Of a DNA stretch of 64,000 nt, positions 55,709 to 64,000 are shown piece by piece. A program made the translations under genes and the position numbers. This stretch comes from Spinacia oleracea (Eukaryota; Streptophyta; Magnoliopsida; Caryophyllales; Amaranthaceae), in contig NC_079492.1 of the NCBI RefSeq assembly GCF_020520425.1, positions 139,628,361 through 139,692,360 of the forward strand. The letters run 5' to 3'. The notes beneath the pieces are model-generated. The model was not told the origin of the DNA. It ran no database searches and was given only the letters and a program-made list of their open reading frames with translations. Position 1 is the first letter of the stretch, and each line of letters starts with the position of its first letter.

Positions 55709-56108
55709 GGGCGTGTTCGGCGGTAGCGTTTGAGGTAGCGGGTAGCGTTTTGACCTAGTCGAGACGCTACTTGTAAAATTTGTAAGTGTTTGGTAAAGTA
55801 GCGATTTAGGTAGCGGTTAGCGGTTGAGGTAGCGGTTGGGTAGCTTTTGTCAAACGTTAAAATTAGTAGCGTTTAAGGTAGCGGGTAGCGTTTGACAAAT
55901 TTATAATAAAGTTTTAAATAATATTCTTGCTTTTATTTTTATTTTTATAATATCAACCGCTACTTTTACCGAACACTCATATTAGTTGCCGCTACTTTGA
56001 TAGCTAACCGTTACCCGCTACTATTCACCGCTACTCGCTACTTTAATCGCTACCCGCTACTCAACCGCTAACCGCTACCCGCTACCGCTAATTTTGCCGA
56101 ACAGGGCC
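55709..56108. mobile_element. Tourist-like snapback element built of GGTAGCG repeats
   Basis: It has inverted ends GGGCGTGTTCGGC and GCCGAACAGGGCC, flanked by TAA (55706-55708 and 56109-56111). The left half contains many GGTAGCG(G/T) units and the right half their complements CGCTACC, so the whole 400 bp can fold on itself. It lies just upstream of the F-box gene's probable first exon. Confidence 0.85.
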
Positions 56109-56111
56109 TAA

Positions 56112-57029
56112 GTTTGTTGGATAATTTTAAAACGAAATGCCTACCATAATTTTAGCCACAATAAGCTTTTAATCTTGACCTTATATTTTAGAGTCTTGTC
56201 ATGATCAAATTGGTAGATAATATGATAAAGATAGACTCTAATAAAAATTTATCATATTTCTCTTCTACCTTTTTGTATATATATATATATACATATAAGA
56301 TGAATCATGCTTACTTTTTTTTTGGTTCATTTGAATGATCGTATGTGAAGTTGGATTTCGTGTATTTTCGATAGCTACGTATCTAGCTACACATATAGAT
56401 TGCACACGAGAAAAGTGAAGCACAAACTTTAATTCAGGGGCGATTGCTGCAACAAATTGTGCAATTGAGCACAAAAGGTTGTCATACAACTCATGCAAGC
56501 AAAAGTTTCGTGCATCAAGAATTTTAATGAGGATTTTACTTGGATAGTTAGATGTTACTATATATTTGTTCTTTTCAAGCAAGCCCATTATAGTTATTGA
56601 TAATAAAAATGGTAATTGTAGTTAATTTCAATTACCTTAATAATAAGGATGTTCAAGACTCATAAAGTGAGTAAGTAGAAAGGTTCGTGCCTCCCTCTCC
56701 TTGGACTCTTTGGGGAAGACTTGGTTTGGATGGAGGGTTGCCCCCAACTCCCCAAGTGTAATTCCATGCGGACAAAATTTCGATTGAATGAAATGGCTAC
56801 CTATCATTTCCTGTAAAAAAAAATGAAAATTTGAAAATTTCTTATTTATTTTTGACTTTTAGGTTAATAATTTATTTCTTTGGGATAAAAAAAATCAATA
56901 ACTTAGTAGGGATGTCAATGAGTCGATACGTCCGCGAACAAGCTCAGTCAAAGCTCGATCCAAAAAGAGGGTATACTTTTTTTTTGGCCCCACACTAATG
57001 TAGGTACTTTAGAATCACCGAATTACTAG
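56112..57029. other. Intergenic, no gene supported
   Basis: The 107-codon minus-strand frame at 56265-56588 (NFCLHELYDNLLCSIAQF, CVARYVAIENTRN) has a plausible composition but no recognised family and ends in microsatellite-encoded residues. An orphan hAT-like left end (TAGGGATGTCAATGAGTC) lies near 56907. Confidence 0.35.
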
Positions 57030-57945
57030 GTTCTCTTGCTAGAGTATATCCAAAAAGAAGGTATACTATTACCAAATTATGTTACTAAAGAAATATCCAG
57101 GACATGTTTTACGTGTACTGTTGAGGTAGATGGACATACGTATAGTTCAGCTAATGAATTTCTAAAAAATTGAAAGCTGAGCAAGATGCTGCATGGGTTG
57201 CATATGAAGATTTAACAAAGAAGATAATGAATGCGAAGACAACTGATGAAGTTCTAAATTATAAGGTTTATAACACATATTAAATTTTTGTTTTGTAAAA
57301 GGGTATTTTCACTTGTCTATGATTTTTGGCTTAGACATTTCATGAATTGAGAAAAAGGTAATTGCTTTTTGGTGGTCAATCATTTTAGTTACAACAACCT
57401 AAAATTTTGTTCAAATTGGTGAATGCTTGATGATCACTTTCTCAATTAAGGTAGAGGCCTTATATACTGTAGTGATTACTATCCTTCATTCTACATACAA
57501 GACCAAAAACTTCTTGTACAACCATGTAATCTATGACTTGTGTTTTTTTAATTTAATTCAATAACAGAATAGTAGGAGTAGAGAATTTTTTTGTTAATCA
57601 TTCATGTTTTACCTTTTTGGTGTTCAGATATTTAATTTTTTGTTCTGGTTTAAGTATTTTTTCCTCCATTTATGTATCATCAAATCTTTTTGACCCTGTT
57701 AGTTCTATTTTGTTTTAATTAGTGAAATATTTTTTATTGGTTTTATTTATTATTTAGGTAGATATTTTGTAGTATAGATGAATTATTCATTTCTTTTGTG
57801 CATTTCCCTTATTTAAAAGTATCATTTATCATGTCCCCTTATTTACAATGATTTAATTTAGTCATTTGGTATTATATTTCAGTAGGAGAATTTAAATAAT
57901 GCAATTATAAATTCTGAAGTTGATCATCATTTTTTATTGTTTTAA

Positions 57946-59725
57946 CGGATTTTTCATGAAATACCCCCGAATTTTGGCGTAATTCACCAAATGCCCCTCG
58001 ACTTTCAGAAATTCACCAAATGCCCCTCACAAATGACTTAATACCCAAAATACCCTTACTAATAATGCGCCGTTAGTCCTCCGTTAACCTAATTTTCAAA
58101 TTCACCAAATACCCCTATTTTAATACTTATTTCACCAAATACCCTTATTCAGAAACTTAATTCACCAAATACCAATAACTTAAAATTACTCATTTTGATG
58201 CTCAACGACTAGTTTTTGTGTTTGAAAATTAGCCGTTGCTTATTGTTTCCTTATAAATACTCTTTTTCTGACGGTTTATTGTAGTTTTCCTATTATTTTG
58301 TTAATTTCATATCATTTTTGTCATGAGTTTTCTTTCAAAATCATCATCCACACCCAATGAGTCCACATATGTAAGAGTCCCAAATAAATTTTGTTATCAT
58401 GGGAGAAAATTTGACATCCGAATATCTGATACAACACTCAATCTGAAGCTCCGGTACAACACTAAAACAGAAAACACTCCTAAAAACACCTCAAAACGTC
58501 GCAACTCTTCAAGAAAATAGCTACTTCTTTTGTACCTTATTCTTTATGTGACCAATTAATTATATTTACCACGCAATCGGAAGGTATTCCTTTTTCAATA
58601 TGGGAAATATCTTTAACATATGCAAACAGATTAAAAATAAAGCTCTTATTAATTTTATTCTAACGCATATGTTCCAGCTACCTCGGCTTCTATTGCTTCC
58701 ATGCCACATATTTAACGTTAACTCCCTTTTGTCTCCTGTCTCTACTGCCTCCAAACATCTTTCTTCAATCTCCTAACTTTCTCTCAACCTTACAGTCGAG
58801 GCATAAAGGTTTTCCCACTTTTCTTTTGAGCTAGGTCCTATTGACATGGTCAGATTTATGGACAAATGTCTATTTTTGGATTTGAGGGAACAAGAAAAAA
58901 AATGAAACTAAGGTATGTTCCAAAGCTCATGAACCAGTGAAAAAACATGAATCTTGGCACAAAGATTTGCCTCCAAACTCAAGATTTTCACATCATGAAT
59001 CCAAGTTGAAATCGAGGTTGTGATAAAAATGTATGTGTTATTGAACTTGATTTCTTAGTTTCTTTACCATTCGGACAATAAGAAAATTAAGGTGTTAGCT
59101 TTAGATTGATTACTTCAGCTTCACTTACATAAGATCCCTTTGAAAATGGGGTTTTTTGGCCTTTTGCTCAGCTAAAGTGCATTGTCTTTACTGGATGAGG
59201 CCTGAACTTATTGGATCATAATTGAAACTTACTGAGTGTTGTATCGGAGCCTCAGATGAAAATTTCCTCCCATAATATTAGAAATTGTTTGGGACTCTTA
59301 CATATGTGGATTCATGGGTGTGGATGATGATTTTGAAAGAAAACTCATGACAAAAATGATATGAAATTAACAAAACAATAGAAAAACTACAATAAATAGT
59401 CAGAAAAGGGGTTTTTATAAGCAAACAATAAGCAACGGCTAATTTTCAAACATAAAAACTAGCCGCTGAGCATCAAAATGGGTAATTTTAAGTTATGTGT
59501 ATTTGGTGAATTAAGTTTCAGAATAGGGGTATTATATGAAATAAGTAATAAAATAGGGGTATTTGGTGAATTTAAAAATTAGGCTAACGGAGGACTAACG
59601 GCGCGTCATTAGTAAGGGTATTTTGGGTATTAAGTCATTTGTGAGGGGCATTTGGTGAATTTCTGAAAGTCGAGGGGCATTTGGTGAATTACGCCATAAT
59701 TCGGGGGTATTTCATGAAAAATCCG
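57946..59725. mobile_element. Non-autonomous MULE with long terminal inverted repeats
   Basis: It starts CGGATTTTTCATGAAATACC and ends in the exact inverse, with inverted repeats of about 460 bp on each side (to about 58410 and from about 59265). It is flanked by a perfect 9-bp direct repeat TTGTTTTAA (57937-57945 and 59726-59734). Repeated words TTCACCAAATGCCCCT and CACCAAATACCCCTATT within the ends give multiple sub-sites. The left repeat runs into a GRF-like coding start. No transposase is present. The family is unrelated in sequence to the MULE at 13429. Confidence 0.92.
58323..58520 (+). pseudogene. GRF zinc-finger-like protein start inside the MULE
   Basis: A 65-codon frame starts MSFLSKSSSTPNESTYVRVP in the left inverted repeat and continues FCYHGRKFDIRISDTTLNLK. 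The spacing Cys-x-x-Gly ... Ile-Ser-x-Thr ... Asn ... Arg-Tyr resembles the first half of a GRF zinc finger, with the second Cys of the first pair replaced by His. The frame ends before the later cysteines, so it is a truncated version. The mirrored right repeat carries the complement of its first codons. Compare the complete GRF gene in the MULE at 19567-19995. Confidence 0.5.
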
Positions 59726-60134
59726 TTGTTTTAATTTGGTTTTCATCTGATCATTTTTCTTGTACTTTTCTTGTCTCGGGATAAGATATTGTGCAAGAGC
59801 ATACTTCTTGAGTTCTGTCAGAAGGTAAACGTAGAACGGCCAAAATACGCTAGTGAAAAGGAAGAGGAGGAGGTTCTTACTTTTTGGAAGTCCAGTTTGG
59901 TTTTCCGAGGTGTGAAAATCGGTGGTAATGGTTGTAGAAAGAAAAAAGACGTCGAACCGTCAACATCACATGCTGTTACTTTGTCTTTCTTGCTTCTGTA
60001 TTTTGCAGACATCTCTAGAGATGAAAAACAAAAGCTATTAGAGATTATCGAGTCCAAGCATAAAGAGATCGCCTTGCCCTTTGTGTCTCTCTACAACACG
60101 AACAACAAAAACAAAACTAAAGCAGATTCACAAC

Positions 60135-60357
60135 CAGTGGCGGACCCGAAATTTTGAACTAGGGGTGGCACAAAGTAGTAGTTGTTGAGCCATAAGAAGA
60201 TAATATCACAAATTTGGGTATTGAAAGTGAGTAACGGTATATTTTTTTTTCAGTGTTAAATTTGTGTTAATGATTGCATGAAACATCAAATTAGTTGTTT
60301 TTTTTGTCAAATTGGTTGTTTTTTTTGTCAATGGTCACCAACGTAGGTCCGCCATTG
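60135..60357. mobile_element. hAT-like MITE ending the DRB reading frame
   Basis: It has ends CAGTGGCGGACC and GGTCCGCCATTG (inverted, one mismatch), flanked by TTCACAAC and TCCACAAT (6 of 8 matching). It is 223 bp. The DRB frame reads into it and stops within about 20 bases (PVADPKF then stop). Confidence 0.75.
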
Positions 60358-61932
60358 TCCACAATGTCCTATACCCCCGTCAAATTTCTCCACTGTTACA
60401 ACATGTTCTTCAAAATGGGAAAGGAGTCAGAATGATTTACAACAAGTCTTTTAATAAGTTGTTTCCAACAAACTTTCTAGGAATGACCATTGAAAAAATA
60501 ACACAAGACAACCACATAGGCCAACAACTAACAAAACAGAAGCATATACATCAATGAAGTATACTATCTATCCAAATCAAATCACATTGACTTAGTTTGT
60601 TTTTACAATTCTGACAACCTCATTTTTAATAAAGAAATTTATGTCGTCAACTATATTTTATTCACATTTTGCACCACTCCCTCACAGTAGGCCTTATTTC
60701 GTACCCTTCAAATGCTATACATAAGTACATTGAACACGGGACTGGCCCGCACTGGTCAATGCTAGAAAATTGGAGTTAAAGGTCTGAGAATGGGTAGATG
60801 TCCCATCTTACAACAAAAAAACCATTTTAGGTTCGATCTTACCATATTTTTTTAATAAGGTATTTTCTCACAATTTTGGAAAGGTCTTTTATGAAAAAAA
60901 ACAGTTTTGAACACGTGACCGGCACGCACTAGTCAAAGGTCGGAATATGCGTAAAGGTGGTTTTAGATCCTTTCTCACAAATTTTGGATTTTAAAAGAGT
61001 TTTTCTGACAAAAAATCCTTTTTTTATAAGGTAGTAGAATTTTGATAAAAGGTGGTTTTATTATGTGTTTAACTAAAATGTATGGTAAAAAAATCCTATA
61101 ATCAAATCTTTCATTTCAGCATTCTTATTTTTTTATCCAACAATCAGTCAGTCATTATTTCTGATTTGTACTTTTGTTGTTTACTGCATCCTAAGTTTTT
61201 CACTGTCAAATCATTATTCTTACTTTTTATCTAATATGCATTGTAATTTTGTTGTTTATTGGCAAATGTTGTAGGGTAAGTGAAAACTTGATCTAAGTGG
61301 GCAACAACAAGTCCATGCCACAGAGTACTCAACTATCATGTTCCTAAGTTTGGGTGATAAGAATGTTAGGACGTACTGATTTCATTGATTACATTGTGGC
61401 ACTGTCAACCCTAGTAAGAGAAGCAACACTTCATGTAGACTACAACTTGCAACATGCCCTGAAACTCAAACACTTTTCCCCCTTTTGTTGCTAAGGAAAA
61501 ACCGCACTAACTATATTTTATTCACATTTTGCACCACTCAGCTCCCTCACAGTAGGCTGTAGGCCTTATCATGATGGTAGTTGGCGATGGTCTTAGTCAT
61601 GATGGAAGCTGGCGATGGTCTTAGTGATGGATTTGTGTATATATATTTTTGTTATGTGAAAAGACATTAAAAGAAGTTCAGAATCCGTAATATATTTCAT
61701 GAATGTTGTGTCCTAATGATTCCCATGTCCAATTCTTAATTCTAGGTCAGGGTTCTAGTGTAATTTTGAACCTTGGTTTGTTCACGCATTTGAATATGTA
61801 CCTATACTTGACACTCATACTTATGTGCTGCATTCATCATAGTAAGATTGTTTTGATTAAAAAAAGCATGTTTATACTGCTCTCTTAAGCTTGTTTTCCT
61901 TCACTGAAACATGATGCTCTGAATGTCTAAAG
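60358..61932. other. Intergenic with a displaced direct repeat
   Basis: No gene is supported. The words AACTATATTTTATTCACATT, TTGCACCACT and CCCTCACAGTAGGC occur in order at 60648-60694 and again at 61509-61565. A 25-30 bp unit (GGCGATGGTCTTAGTCATGATGG) is tandemly doubled near 61578-61635. Short open frames have no recognisable content. Confidence 0.5.
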
Positions 61933-62547
61933 GTTCTTGAAAAATGTCAACTAATGGAAGCTGTCCGAGAAAAACTTGTGAGCCTGGATTCCTTAGGTAA
62001 GAACCAAAGAATTAAGCAGGTTTCGTCTCTTAGATTGCTTTGAACTTAAATAAGGTGTCTTACAGTTCTAAAAGAAGGTACAAACTGGAGCATGGGACAG
62101 TGGCAATTGTTCTGCTTAGGACGTGCATTATTGAGCTACTGCATTGCTCGACAATGCAACTGATTTGGTCATTCAGAAAGTCATATGCACTTAATTTAAC
62201 AATAGTAATAGTACAGTGATAACCGTAGCCCACAGGATTCCCACAGTCATGGATTGCTGTAATGTTCTTGCTTTAAGCGATGGTCAGTATTCAGATTCCT
62301 CTTCTGAATTCCATACTTGTAGTTACATCATGTGTATTAGTCTGTTTTCTGATCCCTTCATTGCTTTATTCAGTTAGTTGGGTCTGTTTTTGTTTTTGTT
62401 TTTGTTTTGAATATTGAATCTTGTAATTAAAATGTTGATGGGTTTAAAAAACTGGGTTGAATTTGATGATCCGAAAAAGCTCATGAAGACGGCTCCCTTT
62501 TTGGTCATCTTGCAAGGGAATACTGGTCCAACTCTGGAAGTTCATAG
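61933..62547 (+). pseudogene. 3' fragment of a second ABCC transporter gene
   Basis: Three exon-like blocks match the last three exons of an ABCC10-type gene. Block 61933-61996 (VLEKCQLMEAVREKLVSLDS) has the same 64-bp length and splice phase as exon 9 of the gene at 39547-39610. Block 62066-62282 gives [19 protein letters not shown] and later [15 protein letters not shown], but the stretch that should contain Walker B ([10 protein letters not shown]) is deleted and in-frame stops follow. Block from about 62440 gives VEFDDPKKLMK and, in another frame, SLFGHLAREYWSNSGS before a stop at 62547. No upstream exons were found. It is a decayed relic from a duplicated paralogue, on the strand opposite to the intact gene. 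Confidence 0.85.
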
Positions 62548-64000
62548 TGCTGTTAGGCCATGTAGTATCTGTATCTGGTGTTTGTTAAGGTGTTTTTGGA
62601 GGTTATCTTGTCTTGATTGTTTCAAAGATCTGTAGTTGTGCTCAAGCCTCAAAGGGATGAATTTGTTGAGGCAGAAGAGTGCTGAGAATGGTTGGGATTT
62701 GAAATTATGGGAATTTGCAAGGATATGGAAAGTCAGGACAGAAATAACCAGGCATACTAGAGAAAATCCCAGCTTAATCAACTACTCCGTGGTTTGGTTG
62801 TTGATCCTGAGTTTGCAAAAGGGATGGGGTAGCAAATAGCAAGGAGGGTTGTTGATCCTGAGTTTGCTATGTGTTTTCTTCTGTTGGGTTTAACGTTGAT
62901 CCCGTGCCACAGTATTTAGTGGGAATGATGTTAATAAGAGCATGTCTTTCGAAATCAATATAGATATGTGTTGTCTTAATTGAAGTATCTTGTATACTTC
63001 ATTAGGGGAGAGATACACTTGATCTATATTTATGTTCATGTAGCTCCCTCTGAATTGCATATGATATCTTGGTATTTTATCTCAGTCCTGGTAATTGTCA
63101 GAGGTCTGCAGTCTGCACTCAATAAAATAAACCACATTTACTTTGTTGTTAAATCAAGCTGGGGCAGTTCATAATTATACAAAGGATTTATTATTTCTGA
63201 AATCATTTCCATACTAGGAGGATGCCGATTACTGATTTTGAAGCTGAAAATGTGATCCTGCCAAATCCTTAGGCACTGTTAATTTGCAGAAATGGAAAAA
63301 ATGCATGCCCCTAAAAATGAGACTGGGTACACGGATTATGAGGCTTCTTTGAACCGGTGGCAATTTTGAAGGGTTACTAAATACGGATTATGAGACTTCT
63401 GGATAGGAAATTCATGCTGCTCGTATGAAGGATCTGGTGCAGTATTTGCAGCTGCAGTCGATCCAAATTCATGCTCTTAGAATCTCTTCTGCTGGTGTTT
63501 AAATAGTTACTCCGGCCGTAATTTTTGTAAGAGTTGTAATTACTACTTCCGGCTATATTTTTTCAAGAGATATAATTCCAAGGAGTATACATTTATCATA
63601 GTTGGCTTTGGGCTATATATCATCATAACCCTAGGATCTGGATACTTATCGTGTCACTAGTGACATTTTTGTAACTTTACAACTTATAGTATCTAAATTG
63701 ATTTGATTTACGAAAACTTGTCTAAGTTCTAAAACAGTCTATTATTATCAAATAGATTTAAAATTTTGATGTTAATGCTTCTATTTAAAGATTGCTAATG
63801 TATTTTTTCATTAAAATTGTATATGTAAAAGTTGCGTAATTGGATATTTAGTTTTCAACCAATAAGATTTACTTTAATGTTTTTTAAAAATATAAATAAA
63901 TTACTGCATCCGAAATTGGATATGCATTTTGCTTTGTAACCAATCTATTGAATCCTACTTAGTACATAGTACAAATTCATCCCTTGAGGCTTCCGCATAG
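62548..64000. other. Right edge of the window, no gene recognised
   Basis: The frame at 62636-62839 and the words after it (GTTGTTGATCCTGAGTTTGC, twice, near 62798 and 62847) show a small duplication. A stretch near 63405-63505 (KDLVQYLQLQSIQIHAL in one frame, ending in a stop) has gene-like composition but I cannot assign it. A repeated word TACGGATTATGAGRCTTCT occurs at about 63331 and 63380. Confidence 0.35.

Larger units (their letters stand above)
57030..60134 (+). pseudogene. DRB-type double-stranded-RNA-binding protein gene, disrupted
   Basis: Exon-like block 1 (57030-57265) begins after an AG acceptor and ends at a GT donor. It encodes a first DRBM: LLLEYIQKEGILLPNY, FTCTVEVDGHTYSSANEFL, then, after a one-base frame change near 57170, KAEQDAAWVAYEDLTKKI. 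Block 2 (59786-60134) encodes a second DRBM: CKSILLEFCQKVNVERPKY, FWKSSLVFRGVKIGGNGC, KKKDVEPSTSHAVTLSFL, then a tail LLEIIESKHKEIALPF. Two DRBMs in tandem are the plan of plant DRB proteins, which partner Dicer-like enzymes in small-RNA pathways. A MULE (57946-59725) sits in the intron between the blocks, and a hAT-like MITE cuts off the 3' end at 60135. The upstream first exon with the start codon was not found. The frame change makes a functional product unlikely. Confidence 0.75.

Noticed and set aside
56265-56588. 107-codon minus-strand frame upstream of the DRB relic
   Set aside because: No family recognised, tail is encoded by an AT microsatellite, and no promoter or splice signals support it; left as a note in the intergenic entry.

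Overview
The window is nuclear DNA from a flowering plant, very probably a member of the Caryophyllales (Amaranthaceae: spinach, beet and quinoa relatives). The evidence is AT-rich sequence, spliced genes whose best family matches are plant-specific (MIR319, a POB1/LRB BTB protein, a full-length ABCC10-type transporter, an F-box/DUF295 protein, a two-DRBM protein) and dense plant-type transposon debris (Stowaway, Tourist, hAT, Helitron, MULE, SINE). The short motif TACTCCGTA/TACGGAGTA recurs more than 20 times, which I associate from memory with this order. Species assignment is inference.

Host genes. A MIR319 precursor lies on the minus strand (3165-3385) with a TATA box at 3709-3717. An intact six-exon BTB/BACK gene of the POB1/LRB family runs on the plus strand (32354-38059, 556 aa predicted). 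An intact eleven-exon ABC transporter of the ABCC10 type runs on the minus strand (39011-45315, 1478 aa predicted), convergent with POB1. An F-box/DUF295 gene lies on the minus strand (53023-54564) with a probable intron in its 5' UTR. Two host genes are broken. A DRB-type double-stranded-RNA-binding gene (57030-60134) is split by a MULE and cut short by a hAT-like element, and a three-exon tail of a second ABCC gene lies at 61933-62547.

Mobile DNA. The central feature is a 7.1-kb MULE (13429-20510) with about 140-bp terminal inverted repeats and a perfect 10-bp target duplication. It carries a MuDR-type transposase (PB1-like N-terminus, DDE core, SWIM, zinc knuckle), a convergent GRF zinc-finger/transmembrane gene, and two tandem copies of a small two-exon gene with an F-box-like segment. 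The tandem junction contains a scrap of transposase, so the duplication can be reconstructed. A sister element (21759-24165), also with a perfect 10-bp duplication, has lost the transposase and contains what looks like a captured promoter, 5' UTR and start codon. A third, unrelated MULE (57946-59725) with long inverted repeats and a 9-bp duplication sits in the DRB gene and carries the start of another GRF-like protein.

The rest is layered small elements. There are six Helitrons (two in introns of the POB1 and ABCC10 genes), several Stowaway-type MITEs including two near-identical copies at 667 and 49065, and Tourist-like elements with TTA/TAA duplications. One Tourist-like element is swollen by a roughly 20-40 bp minisatellite at 46-47.6 kb. 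There are also hAT-like MITEs with 8-bp duplications, tRNA-derived SINEs, a LINE RNase H remnant, one probable solo LTR (24643-26502) and a foldback of about 550-bp arms (29280-30450) flanked by 20-bp direct repeats. The region before 13 kb and the stretches 26.5-28.6 kb and 60.4-61.9 kb hold no gene I can support apart from MIR319.
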